NCBI GenBank assembly: GCA_017524615.1
Contig: JAFXVJ010000030.1
Span: 17,765-81,764, forward strand
Length of the DNA stretch: 64,000 nucleotides
Source of the DNA: Clostridia bacterium
GTDB taxonomy: Bacteria; Bacillota; Clostridia; Christensenellales; Aristaeellaceae
Reading direction: 5' to 3'
Position numbers and translations under genes: made by a program. A model generated the notes under the pieces. That model was not told the DNA's origin and did not search any database. It saw nothing but the letters and a program-made list of their open reading frames with translations. Below, piece by piece: positions 1 through 8,614 of the stretch (the stretch's first letter is position 1; every line of letters starts with the position of its first letter).

Positions 1-537
1 TATATCGGAGAGGAATCCGCGCTTTCCTTCCGCGGGTTCATGAATCGGCAGGTATATGGGAAGATTGATCCTGCGCTGCTGATGCCGCCGGAGCAGCGGG
101 TGTTCCCGGACCCGGAGGATCCAGAAAATGTACAGCGGATCATTGCTTCCCTGGGCGGCGTGGACCTGGCGCTGGGGGGCATCGGCATCAACGGGCATTT
201 AGCCTTCAATGAGCCCCAGCCCGGGATGACCGCGGAAGAATTCTCGCGCTTGCATACCCGCGCGCTGCGGATCAGCCCGGAAACCCGTACGGCCAATGCC
301 ATCGGAGATTTGGGCGGTGCGATCGAAGATATGCCCGAGTGGTGCGTCACCATCGGGATCGCGGAGATCCTGTCGGCCAGGCGCGTCCGGCTGGGCGTGT
401 TCCGGGACTGGCACCGGTCCGTGGTGCGCAGGGCCGCGTTTGGGGAACGGAGCGCGGCATTCCCGGTCACCCTGCTGCAAACGCACCCGGACGCCTGCAT
501 CTATGTAAACGCCAACGCCGCACGGCTGCCGTTTTAA
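1..537 (+). CDS. NagB-family sugar-phosphate isomerase/deaminase, 5' end cut by window
   Basis: The frame is open from base 1, so this is the C-terminal 178 residues of a longer gene. The motif GGIGINGHLAFNEP matches the NagB signature (in NagB, G-x-G-x-D/N-G-H-I-A-F-N-E-P), which points to glucosamine-6-phosphate deaminase: conversion of GlcN-6-P to fructose-6-P plus ammonia in the cytoplasm. It lies 37 bp upstream of pgi on the same strand, at the head of the visible glycolytic operon, so it may feed fructose-6-P into it. A 6-phosphogluconolactonase-type paralogue is the main alternative, but the FNEP motif favours the deaminase branch. The N-terminal catalytic residues are outside the window. 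Confidence 0.8.
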   Translation, partial: YIGEESALSFRGFMNRQVYGKIDPALLMPPEQRVFPDPEDPENVQRIIASLGGVDLALGGIGINGHLAFNEPQPGMTAEEFSRLHTRALRISPETRTANAIGDLGGAIEDMPEWCVTIGIAEILSARRVRLGVFRDWHRSVVRRAAFGERSAAFPVTLLQTHPDACIYVNANAARLPF

Positions 538-574
538 GGGCAGGGGGAACCGATTGCCTTTTTGGAGGTGTGCT

Positions 575-1843
575 ATGGAAGAATTCAAGCTGTCGCTGAC
601 GGATCGGTCCGGCAATCTGACGGAAGCGGAAATCGCCGCGGAAATGGCGGTGCATGCGGGGCTGCTGGAGCGTGTGAAAAAAGGCGAAACCGAATACCGG
701 GAATCGCTGGGCTGGCTGGATGTATCGGTTTGGGGAGGAGAGCCCTGGATCAGCCGGTATGAAAGCCTGGCCCGGGAGGTGCAGGCCCAGGCAGACGTGC
801 TGGTGGTGATCGGCATCGGCGGATCCAATCAGGCTGCCCGGGCGGTGGCGGAGGCCATCGGCGAAAAGAGCGGGGTGCGGCTCGTCTGGGCGGGCAACAG
901 CATATCCGCGTACGAAATCGGCGAAGTGATCCGCCAAATCCGGGGAAAGCGGGTATATATCGACGTCATCGCCAAGAATTTTGAAACGCTGGAGCCCGGC
1001 ATCGGGTTCCGGGCCCTGCGGGCGTTTCTCAAGGAGCAGTATGGCGAGGATTACCGCCGTCATGTGATCTGCACCGGCACGGAGGGCGCTTCCCTGCATG
1101 CGCTGTGCGAAAAACATGGCTATACGTTCCTGCCCTTCCCCCAGGAGATCGGGGGACGCTTCACGGCGCTGTCACCCGTGGGCCTGTTCCCGCTGGCGGC
1201 CGCCGGAATGGATATCCGGGCCCTGGTACAGGGCGCTCAGGCTATGCGGGACAGGCTGATGCGCGAGGAGGGAAAAGAGAATACGGCGCTGCGCTATGCA
1301 GCCGTCCGCAATCTGCTGTACCGGAAGGGGTACCGGATGGAGATGCTCAGCTTCTTCGAGCCGCGCTTTTTCCGCTTCGCCAAGTGGTGGATGCAGCTCT
1401 TCGGCGAGAGCGAGGGGAAGGATAACCTGGGCTTGTATCCCCTGTTCGGGAATTTTTCGGAGGACCTGCATTCCATCGGTCAGTTCCTTCAGGAAGGCAC
1501 CCCTGTGATCTTTGAAACCTTCCTGGAGGCGCGCCGTTCCGGGGCCTCCCTGATGCTCCGGGATGACGACGTGGAGGACGGCTTTGAGTATCTGAACGGC
1601 AAGGATTTCGATGAAGTGAACCGCGTTGCCTGCGCGGCCACGATGCAGGCCCACGCGGAGCGCTTCCCCTGCCTGCAGATCAGCGTGGACGCCATGGATG
1701 AAACCGCCTTCGGCCAGCTGTTCTATTTCTTCTTCTTCTCCTGCTACCTGTCCGCCCGGATGCTGGGCGTGAATCCGTTCAACCAGCCCGGGGTGGAAGC
1801 ATACAAGGTCAACATGTTCCGTTTTCTGGGGAAAACCAAATGA
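575..1843 (+). CDS. pgi: glucose-6-phosphate isomerase
   Basis: A 422-residue cytoplasmic isomerase interconverting glucose-6-P and fructose-6-P. The family signatures are visible: GIGGSNQAA near residue 85 (phosphate binding), GGRFTALSPVGLFPLA, FGESEGKDNLGLYP with the catalytic Glu, and NPFNQPGVEAYK near the C-terminus. The start at 575 is chosen because GGAGGT lies 5 bp upstream; an in-frame ATG at 554 has no ribosome site. The length fits the short bacterial PGI type (about 420-450 residues). It is followed 24 bp later by fba in the same operon. Confidence 0.95.
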   Translation: MEEFKLSLTDRSGNLTEAEIAAEMAVHAGLLERVKKGETEYRESLGWLDVSVWGGEPWISRYESLAREVQAQADVLVVIGIGGSNQAARAVAEAIGEKSGVRLVWAGNSISAYEIGEVIRQIRGKRVYIDVIAKNFETLEPGIGFRALRAFLKEQYGEDYRRHVICTGTEGASLHALCEKHGYTFLPFPQEIGGRFTALSPVGLFPLAAAGMDIRALVQGAQAMRDRLMREEGKENTALRYAAVRNLLYRKGYRMEMLSFFEPRFFRFAKWWMQLFGESEGKDNLGLYPLFGNFSEDLHSIGQFLQEGTPVIFETFLEARRSGASLMLRDDDVEDGFEYLNGKDFDEVNRVACAATMQAHAERFPCLQISVDAMDETAFGQLFYFFFFSCYLSARMLGVNPFNQPGVEAYKVNMFRFLGKTK

Positions 1844-1867
1844 TCAAACGCTAAGGAGGAAGCAGCC

Positions 1868-3025
1868 ATGTCTTTTGTTCCCATGAGAGCCATTCTGGAA
1901 GCCACTGAAAAATACAATTTCGCGCAGGGCGCCTTCAACGTAAACGCCGTGGCGCAGGCCAAGGCCGTGGTGGAAGTGCATGAGATGTTCCGCTCCGCCG
2001 CCATCATCCAGGGGGCGGACCTGGCCAACGCCTTCATGGGCGGCCGCACGGATTTCGCCAACGGGACGCTGGAGGACAAGAAGATCGGCGCCAACAACAT
2101 CGCCAAGGCGGTGAAAAAGTACGCGGAGCACAGCCCCATTCCCGTGGCCCTGCACCTGGACCACGGCAAGAGCATCGATTCCTGCGTGGCTGCCATGGAC
2201 GGGGGCTACACCTCGGTGATGATCGACGGCTCCAGCCTGCCCTTTGAGGACAACATCGCCCTGACCCGGGAAGTGGTGAAGCTGGCCCATGCCCGGGGTG
2301 TGACCGTGGAAGGGGAATTGGGCGTGCTGGCCGGAGTGGAGGATCATGTGTTCGCCGCGACCTCCACCTATACCAATCCTCTTGACGCGATTGAATTCAT
2401 CAAAAAGACCGGCGTGGATGCGCTGGCCATTAGCTACGGCACCAAGCACGGCGCCAATAAAGGCGCCAACGCCGTGATCCGCAAGGAAATCGCCATCGCC
2501 ACTAAGGAATGCCTGCGCCACGAAGGCATTTTCTGCGCCCTGGTCAGCCATGGCTCGTCCACGGTGCCCCAGTACATCGTCAATGAAATCAACCAGCTGG
2601 GCGGCACCATCACCAACGCTTACGGCATTCCCAAGGCCCAGCTGATGGAGGTGTCCAAGCTGGGCATCGCCAAGATCAACGTGGACACCGATATCCGTCT
2701 GGCAGTGACCCGGAACCTGCGGGAGCTGTTCTGTTACAATCCCGAATTGCGGGAGCATGAAACCATCAGGCCCATTTATGAGTTGCTCCAGGCCCGCACC
2801 TCGGACTTCGATCCCCGCGTGTTCCTGCCGCCCATCATGGATACGGTAATGTATGGCAGCATTCCCAACGACGATGTGGCCCTGATCGTGGAAGCCATTG
2901 AAAAGGGCGTGAAGGAGGTCGTCGGTACCCTGATCATCGACTTTGACTCCTACGGCAAAGCGCCGCTGGTGGAAAACGTCACCCTGGAAGAAATGGCGGA
3001 CCGTTATAAGAAGGCCGGCATCTGA
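1868..3025 (+). CDS. fba: class II fructose-bisphosphate aldolase family protein
   Basis: A 385-residue class II (zinc-dependent) aldolase-family TIM barrel. Visible elements are GAFNVN near residue 20, HLDHG (zinc His and catalytic Asp region, near residue 95), EGELGVLAG (zinc/phosphate loop), YGTKHG, VSHGSS (second zinc His, phosphate site) and KINVDTD near residue 270. Predicted to split fructose-1,6-bisphosphate into DHAP and glyceraldehyde-3-P. It is longer than the common 285-310-residue bacterial enzymes, like the Clostridial 'long' forms. AAGGAGG precedes the start. It sits between pgi and phosphofructokinase, which supports a glycolytic rather than tagatose role. Confidence 0.92.
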   Translation: MSFVPMRAILEATEKYNFAQGAFNVNAVAQAKAVVEVHEMFRSAAIIQGADLANAFMGGRTDFANGTLEDKKIGANNIAKAVKKYAEHSPIPVALHLDHGKSIDSCVAAMDGGYTSVMIDGSSLPFEDNIALTREVVKLAHARGVTVEGELGVLAGVEDHVFAATSTYTNPLDAIEFIKKTGVDALAISYGTKHGANKGANAVIRKEIAIATKECLRHEGIFCALVSHGSSTVPQYIVNEINQLGGTITNAYGIPKAQLMEVSKLGIAKINVDTDIRLAVTRNLRELFCYNPELREHETIRPIYELLQARTSDFDPRVFLPPIMDTVMYGSIPNDDVALIVEAIEKGVKEVVGTLIIDFDSYGKAPLVENVTLEEMADRYKKAGI

Positions 3026-3052
3026 GCGGCAGAGGAAAAGAGAGGAAAAAAG

Positions 3053-4213
3053 ATGGGTATGAATATCCTGGTCGCCCACGGCGGCGGCCCCACGGCGGTG
3101 ATCAATTCTTCCCTGCAGGGTGTGGTGGAAGCCGCCAGGGACAGTGGGAAGGCGGATAAGATCTACGCGGCGCGGTTCGGCGCGGAAGGGATCCTGAAGG
3201 GTGATCTGATCGATCTGACCCAGGTGCCCGCTTCCACCATTCAGAAGCTCGCGCACACCCCGGCTTCCGCCATCGGCTCCTGCCGCCGGAAGCTGACGGA
3301 CGCGGACTATCCCACGGTGATCGAGACTTTGAAACAATACGGCATCAACTGCTTCTTTTACAACGGCGGCAACGATTCCATGGATACCTGCAACAAAGTC
3401 TCCAAGCTGGCCCAGAAGGAAGGACTGGACCTGCGCGTGATCGGCATTCCCAAGACCATGGACAACGATCTGGATGTGACGGATCACTGCCCGGGTTTTG
3501 GTTCCGCCGCCCGGTATGCCGCGGAAAGCGCCTGCGAACTGGCGCTGGACGCTTCTGCCCTCCCCATTCATGTGGTGGTGCTGGAGCTTATGGGCCGGAA
3601 CGCTGGATGGGTCACCGCCGCCTCCGCCCTGGCCGCCCGGGCAACGAATTGTGAAGTGCTGACCTATCTGCCCGAAGTGCTGATCGACGAGGACCGAATG
3701 CTGGCCGATATTGAGAAGGCCTGGGCCAAGGGCCGGGGCGTGTTGGTGGCTGTTTCCGAGGGCCTGTGCGGGCTGGACGGGAAATCCCTGGCCTCCACTG
3801 GGCTGGTGGACGGCTTTGGGCATGCCATCCCCGGCGGCGTCGGCCAGCACGTGACCGACATCCTGATCCGGCGGCTGAACATCAAATCCCGGGCCGAAAA
3901 GCCCGGCTTGCTGGGCCGCGCCTCGATTCCCTATCTGTCCCGGGTGGACCGGGAGGAAGCCTACGCCGTGGGCCGGAAGGCGGTGGAAGCGGCGCTGAGC
4001 GGAGAAACGGACAGGATGGTGGCCATCGAGGCTCATCGGGGGGAGAAGTACTCCTTCGATCTGTTCCTGACGCCACTGAGCCAGGTGGCCAACGTGGAAA
4101 AGAAATTTCCCCTGGAATGGATCGTGAACGGCAACCGGATTGACGATAAGTTCTTTGATTACGCCATGCCCCTGATGATGGACAAAATGCCCGATTACGC
4201 AATCCTTCGGTAA
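3053..4213 (+). CDS. 6-phosphofructokinase, predicted PPi-dependent type
   Basis: A 386-residue phosphofructokinase-family protein that phosphorylates fructose-6-P. Two specificity motifs are diagnostic. The phosphoryl-donor loop reads GGNDS at residues 105-109, with an acidic residue where ATP enzymes have Gly (GGDGS). The catalytic loop reads PKTMDND at 133-139, with Lys instead of the Gly of ATP enzymes (PGTIDND). In the family both changes mark pyrophosphate-dependent enzymes, so PPi is the predicted donor. MGRNAGW and the PGGVGQHVTD region follow. AGAGGA precedes the ATG; a second ATG two codons on is possible. It lies between fba and tpi in the operon. Donor choice is inferred from motifs only. 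Confidence 0.9.
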   Translation: MGMNILVAHGGGPTAVINSSLQGVVEAARDSGKADKIYAARFGAEGILKGDLIDLTQVPASTIQKLAHTPASAIGSCRRKLTDADYPTVIETLKQYGINCFFYNGGNDSMDTCNKVSKLAQKEGLDLRVIGIPKTMDNDLDVTDHCPGFGSAARYAAESACELALDASALPIHVVVLELMGRNAGWVTAASALAARATNCEVLTYLPEVLIDEDRMLADIEKAWAKGRGVLVAVSEGLCGLDGKSLASTGLVDGFGHAIPGGVGQHVTDILIRRLNIKSRAEKPGLLGRASIPYLSRVDREEAYAVGRKAVEAALSGETDRMVAIEAHRGEKYSFDLFLTPLSQVANVEKKFPLEWIVNGNRIDDKFFDYAMPLMMDKMPDYAILR

Positions 4214-4227
4214 AGGAGGCAACGATC

Positions 4228-5064
4228 ATGAAGCATATTTTTCTGAATCTCAAGCGCTTTGACGTGCCGGTTTCCCTGGGTGGCGTGAACCGCATCGCGC
4301 CCATCGGCCAATGGGGTGCCCACATCGTATCAGCCACCCAGGAAGCCCTGAAGGCGTATGACCCCGCCGAGGTGGAATTCGTGCAGTATTTCCCGGAAGC
4401 GCATCTGCTGTCCGCCGTGGCGGCCTGCTGCGAAAACAGCCCCGTGCAGGTCGGCTGCCAGGGAGTGTACCGCATGAACACCGCGCCGGGGGGCAATTTC
4501 GGCGCGTTTACCACCAACCGCCCCGTTTCCGCCATGAAGGCGATGAACGTCAATGCCGTCATCATCGGCCACTGCGAGGAGCGGAACGATAAGATGGGCA
4601 TCCTGGCGGAGGCGGGCGTAACGGACGCTCCGGCGGTGAACCGGATCCTGAATCAGGAGATCCGGCTGGCGGTATCCCAGGGAATGCGGGTGCTGTACTG
4701 CATCGGCGAAAAGGACACTGAACTGGATCGCTGGGACGCTGTGCTGCGGGAGCAATTGGAAATCGGCCTGGAGGCCGTGGACAAAAGCCGGGTGGTGATC
4801 GGCTACGAGCCCATCTGGTCCATCGGCCCGGGGAAGACCCCCGCGGGCAAGGAATACATCACCAAAATCGCCCGGTTCGTCAAGCAGGTCACCGGCGGGA
4901 TCGACGTGGTGTACGGTGGCGGGCTGAAAAAGGACAACGCCGAAATGCTGGCCTCCATCCCGGAAATCGACGGCGGGCTCATCGCGCTGACGCGCTTCCA
5001 GGGAGAAATCGGCTTCTATCCGGACGAATATCTTGAAATCATCCGTACCTATCTTGGAAAGTGA
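4228..5064 (+). CDS. tpiA: triosephosphate isomerase (divergent)
   Basis: A 278-residue TIM-barrel isomerase interconverting DHAP and glyceraldehyde-3-P. The catalytic Lys is in NLKRF near the N-terminus, the electrophilic His in IIGHCEERND, the base Glu and flexible loop in GYEPIWSIGPGK, and the phosphate loop is VYGGGLKKDNAEML. It diverges from the usual family: NLKRF replaces N-W-K, GHCEERN replaces GHSERR, and an N-terminal insertion (about residues 18-45) makes it longer than the usual 250. The operon position after fba and pfk supports the assignment. AAAGGAGG precedes the start. I see no other tpi in the window. Confidence 0.88.
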   Translation: MKHIFLNLKRFDVPVSLGGVNRIAPIGQWGAHIVSATQEALKAYDPAEVEFVQYFPEAHLLSAVAACCENSPVQVGCQGVYRMNTAPGGNFGAFTTNRPVSAMKAMNVNAVIIGHCEERNDKMGILAEAGVTDAPAVNRILNQEIRLAVSQGMRVLYCIGEKDTELDRWDAVLREQLEIGLEAVDKSRVVIGYEPIWSIGPGKTPAGKEYITKIARFVKQVTGGIDVVYGGGLKKDNAEMLASIPEIDGGLIALTRFQGEIGFYPDEYLEIIRTYLGK

Positions 5065-5076
5065 GGAGAATCGAGC

Positions 5077-6537
5077 ATGAAATTGGATTTTGAATACGGC
5101 CATGGCCTCATGAGCGCCGAACTGCCCGACACGACGGACGTGTTCATTCCCGGCACCACCGTGCCCGATCCGCCCTGCCTGCCGCAGGACTGGGATACCC
5201 TGTATGCCGAAACGCTGAAAAGCCTGCGCAATCCCATAGGGATGCCTGCGCTCAGGGAATTGGCCGCTCCCGGCAAAACGGCGGTCATCGTGATCCCGGA
5301 TATCGTCAAGGGCGGCTGCCAGCCCACCGCGCACCGCCGGGTGTCCATCACGGCCTGCCTGGACGAATTATACGCGGGCGGCGTGCGGAAAGAGGACATC
5401 CTGTTCATGTTCTCCAACGGCCTGCATCCCCGGGCCACCGAAGCCGAAATGCGAAGGATCCTGGGTGAAAAGCTGTTCAACGATTTTTACTGGACCAACC
5501 AGATCACTTCCCACGATTCCGAGGACCCGGAGCACATGATCGATTTGGGCGTCACCAAGCGCGGCGATCCGGTGCTGATGAACAAATACGTGTTTGACTG
5601 CGATATCCCCATCCTGATCGGCCACGTGCAGGGCAACCCCTACGGCGGCTACTCCGGCGGGTATAAGCACTGTGCGACCGGCATCACCCACTGGCGGAGC
5701 ATCGCATCCCATCACGTGCCCAAGGTGATGCACCGGGAGGATTTCACCCCAGTAAGCGGCCACAGCCTGATGCGCACCAAATTCGATGAAATCGGCATGC
5801 ACATGGAAGAAAAGATGGGCCATCCCTTCTTCTGCTGCGATGCGGTGCTGGACACTTACTCCCGACAGATCGCCATCTATTCCGGCTATGCCAGGGAAAT
5901 GATGCCGGAAAGCTGGAAGATCGCCAACAAGCGCACCTACGTGCCCTTCGCGGAAGAAAAGTACGACGTGATGGTGTTTGGCATGCCCCAGGATTTCCAC
6001 TACGGCGCGGGCATGGGCACCAACCCCATCCAGATGATGCAGGCGCTGTCTGCCCAGGTGATCCGCCACAAGCGGGTGATGAAGGACAATTGCGTGATCA
6101 TCTGTTCCTCCATCTGCAACGGCTACTTCCATGACGAGCGCTGGCCCTACCTGAGGGAGCTGTACGAGGTGTTCCAGCACGACCACATGAACACCCTGGC
6201 GGACATGAACCGGCTGGGAGAATACTACGCCACCAATCAGGAATACATCCGCAAGTATCGCTTCGCCAACGCCTTCCATCCCTTCCATGGCTTCTCCATG
6301 ATGAGCTGCGGCCACATCGCCGAGATGAACACCGCCGCCATTTACATCGTCGGCGCGCAGGAACCCGGCATCGCCCGGGGCATGGGCCTCAAAACCCGCG
6401 CCACCTTTGAAGAAGCCCTGGCCGACGCCATGAAGAAATATGTGGGCCCCCATCCCCGGATTCTGGCCCTGCCCCAGACCTTCAAGATCGGGGCCGTTCA
6501 CCTGTGCATGAAGGACGACGATCTTTCCAACGTCTGA
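5077..6537 (+). CDS. LarA-like nickel-pincer racemase superfamily protein (DUF2088)
   Basis: A 486-residue protein resembling lactate racemase LarA. NGLHPRATEAEMRRILG matches the LarA 'TGLHR...E' helix with its catalytic-type His, and GGYSGGYKHCATGI matches the SGG-x-K segment, where a Lys carries the nickel-pincer nucleotide in LarA. LarA-family enzymes isomerise alpha-hydroxy acids using a pincer cofactor made by LarB, LarC and LarE; none of these is in the window. The substrate cannot be read from sequence: lactate, another hydroxy acid or a sugar acid are all possible. It is the last gene of the glycolytic operon, 12 bp after tpi, and a strong terminator follows. Confidence 0.8.
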   Translation: MKLDFEYGHGLMSAELPDTTDVFIPGTTVPDPPCLPQDWDTLYAETLKSLRNPIGMPALRELAAPGKTAVIVIPDIVKGGCQPTAHRRVSITACLDELYAGGVRKEDILFMFSNGLHPRATEAEMRRILGEKLFNDFYWTNQITSHDSEDPEHMIDLGVTKRGDPVLMNKYVFDCDIPILIGHVQGNPYGGYSGGYKHCATGITHWRSIASHHVPKVMHREDFTPVSGHSLMRTKFDEIGMHMEEKMGHPFFCCDAVLDTYSRQIAIYSGYAREMMPESWKIANKRTYVPFAEEKYDVMVFGMPQDFHYGAGMGTNPIQMMQALSAQVIRHKRVMKDNCVIICSSICNGYFHDERWPYLRELYEVFQHDHMNTLADMNRLGEYYATNQEYIRKYRFANAFHPFHGFSMMSCGHIAEMNTAAIYIVGAQEPGIARGMGLKTRATFEEALADAMKKYVGPHPRILALPQTFKIGAVHLCMKDDDLSNV

Positions 6538-6579
6538 TGATATCGGACTGACGCGGGAAAAAGATAGAACTGTACGCTG

Positions 6580-6630
6580 GAAGAGCATGAGGATTCAAAG
6601 GCAAGGGCACTTTCATGCTCTTCTTTTCTT
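6580..6630 (+). terminator. Rho-independent terminator of the glycolytic operon
   Basis: An 11-bp perfect stem (GAAGAGCATGA pairing with TCATGCTCTTC) is followed by TTTTCTT. It sits 43 bp after the LarA-like stop and closes the operon. Confidence 0.85.
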
Positions 6631-6705
6631 GCATCGCGCGGTATTCTCTCGGCCGGCGGGATATTTGGCCCGCGCGGAACGAAAAAAGCGGAGAGGTGAC
6701 AAGCC

Positions 6706-7494
6706 ATGCTGACTGCGATTTTTGTGTTTGCGATCTGCTTTTCCGCCAGCACGGTGGGCGGCATCTGCGGCATCGGGGGCGGGGTGGTGATCAAGCCGCT
6801 GCTGGACGCGGTGGGCATCATGCCGGTATCCACGGTGTCCTTCCTGTCCGGGCTGACGGTGCTGGCCATGGCGGTGATCAATGTGTACAAAAATCGCAAG
6901 GGCGGCGAGTTGGATCCGGCCCGCAGCATTCCCTTAGGCATTGGAGCGGCCATCGGCGGCGTGGCGGGAAAGTACCTGTTCTCAGCGCTCAAGGAGGCTG
7001 TGCAGGCCGATCGGACCGTGGGTGCGGTGCAATCCATCGTGCTGGGTCTGCTGGTGCTGGGCACGCTAATGTACGTGGTGTTCAAGGCGCGTATCCAAAC
7101 GCGAAACGTGGGCGGAAAGGCCATGCCGGTCATCATCGGGGCCCTGCTGGGCATTTTCTCCTCTTTCCTGGGCATTGGCGGCGGGCCCATGAACCTGGCG
7201 GTGCTGTATTACTTTTTCTCTATGGACACGAAAAAAGCGGCCGTCAATTCCGTGCTGATCATCTTGATCAGCCAAATCGCCAGCCTGATCATGAGCCTGG
7301 CCACCAACACTGTGCCCGCTTTTGATTGGGGCTATCTGGCGGCCATGGTGGCGGCCGGGGCCCTGGGCGGCTTCCTATCCGCCCGGCTGCACAAAAAGCT
7401 ATCCGCCGCCACCACCGACAAGCTGTTTATCGGCCTGCTTATCGTGATCTTCGGCATCTGCATCTACAACACCGTGCGAATGCTGGTGGGGTGA
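6706..7494 (+). CDS. TSUP (TauE/SafE, DUF81) family membrane transporter
   Basis: A 262-residue integral membrane protein with about eight hydrophobic segments and the internal pseudo-repeat typical of the family: GGICGIGGGVVIKP near residue 17 and FLGIGGGPMNLAV near residue 150. Family members export sulfite, sulfoacetate or related organosulfur anions, or take up some anions; substrate cannot be assigned here. The start follows GGAGAGGTGAC. It is monocistronic between the glycolytic terminator and a convergent minus-strand gene. Confidence 0.88.
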   Translation: MLTAIFVFAICFSASTVGGICGIGGGVVIKPLLDAVGIMPVSTVSFLSGLTVLAMAVINVYKNRKGGELDPARSIPLGIGAAIGGVAGKYLFSALKEAVQADRTVGAVQSIVLGLLVLGTLMYVVFKARIQTRNVGGKAMPVIIGALLGIFSSFLGIGGGPMNLAVLYYFFSMDTKKAAVNSVLIILISQIASLIMSLATNTVPAFDWGYLAAMVAAGALGGFLSARLHKKLSAATTDKLFIGLLIVIFGICIYNTVRMLVG

Positions 7495-7605
7495 GGCCCT
7501 GGGATTCAAGGCCGGCACAAAAGCGGATGCGGAATCGCGGCACGTTTATCCTGAGGACAAATCAGCAAAACCGTCATGCGGCGGCCAAAAAGCTATACGG
7601 TGATT

Positions 7606-7639
7606 GCAAAAAAGACCGTCCCGAACATGAGACGGTCTT
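7606..7639 (-). terminator. Terminator for the ADP-ribosylglycohydrolase transcription unit
   Basis: On the minus strand AAGACCGTC, a 10-nt loop and GACGGTCTT are followed by a run of T (plus-strand A residues 7608-7613). The stem is symmetric, so it may also stop plus-strand read-through from the TSUP gene, though the plus side lacks a clean T tract. Confidence 0.8.
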
Positions 7640-7657
7640 CGTGTTTGTTGATTTGGA

Positions 7658-8590
7658 TTATTCGCAGAGCTTTTCGATCCAGTCTTTGCGCTGGACGGCT
7701 TCCAGCCAGCTGGAGGGGATTGCCCGGTATCCGTAGAAAAGCCCGGCGAGCCCCCCGGCGATTGCGCCGACCGTATCGCTGTCATCTCCCAGGTTGACGG
7801 CTTTCAGCAGCGCGGATTCAAAGCTGTCTGTCGTTGCCAGGGACCAGACGGCTGCCTCCAGCGCATCGACCACATATCCGCTGCTTTTGATCTGTTCTGA
7901 CGGGAGGCCCGAAAACTGCGTCAAGTCGCGCAGCCGGTCATAGAAGTGCAGGTTTTCGTGATCCGCAAGATACTTCTCATAGAAAGCAAAGCCATGAGCA
8001 AGCCCGGCCTGCAGCCTTGCGCGGAAGTCACCGTCGCCGTTCAGCACTTCCCTGACCATGAAAAAGTACAGACCGCAGGCGATATTCGCCCTGATATGCG
8101 CATGGGTCAGGCTGCCAACCTGATGAATGATCGTAATGGCAGCATCATCGTCCAGCGCTTTTTCCGCGCAGAAAAGACAAGCCGGCATAATCCGCATGAG
8201 GCTTCCGTTGCCGTTGTTCCATTCATCGGAGCTTCCGCTCTTGAGCGGATTCTTTGTCTTTTTGTAGCGATTGATCCCGTCCATTGTGCCGCGTCCAATA
8301 TCATACGAATACCCGTAAGGCGTGAATTCGCCGCTGTCAAGCCACTTGACAAAGTTCCCCATGATATCGTGAAGATCAACGGCGCCAAGCCGCTTCACGC
8401 TTTCAAGAAGAGCCAGGGTCAGGCTGCTGTCATCCGTCCAGGAACCGGCGGGAAGATTGAACGTGCCATATCCACGCATACCGGCAATGGGATGCGACGC
8501 CACTTCTTCCCGTGTTTCAAACTGGACCGGGCAGCCCAGGGCATCGCCGATCACAACGCCCATGATACCGTCTTTCCAAATATTCCTCAC
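7658..8590 (-). CDS. ADP-ribosylglycohydrolase family protein (DraG/ARH-like)
   Basis: A 310-residue ARH/DraG-fold protein. The N-terminal GDALGCPVQF segment and GSWTDDSS near residue 50 supply the first set of Asp/Thr metal ligands; GDDSDTVGAIAGGLAGLFYG near residue 280 supplies the second (binuclear Mg). Family members remove ADP-ribose from proteins (DraG), other ADP-ribose adducts, or act on unrelated ligands, so the target is open. The start is GTG at 8590, with GGGAGG 9 bp upstream; no ATG nearby has a ribosome site. It is 24 bp downstream of the VWA gene, apparently co-transcribed. Confidence 0.9.
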   Translation of the reverse strand: MRNIWKDGIMGVVIGDALGCPVQFETREEVASHPIAGMRGYGTFNLPAGSWTDDSSLTLALLESVKRLGAVDLHDIMGNFVKWLDSGEFTPYGYSYDIGRGTMDGINRYKKTKNPLKSGSSDEWNNGNGSLMRIMPACLFCAEKALDDDAAITIIHQVGSLTHAHIRANIACGLYFFMVREVLNGDGDFRARLQAGLAHGFAFYEKYLADHENLHFYDRLRDLTQFSGLPSEQIKSSGYVVDALEAAVWSLATTDSFESALLKAVNLGDDSDTVGAIAGGLAGLFYGYRAIPSSWLEAVQRKDWIEKLCE

Positions 8591-8614
8591 CGGGTTCTGC
8601 CTCCCTTCGGGATT

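Noticed and set aside
1844-4222. 792-residue open frame on the minus strand
   Set aside because: It lies opposite fba and pfk, is rich in His/Gly/Gln from antisense codons, and has no domain features. GC-rich genes often leave such open antisense frames.
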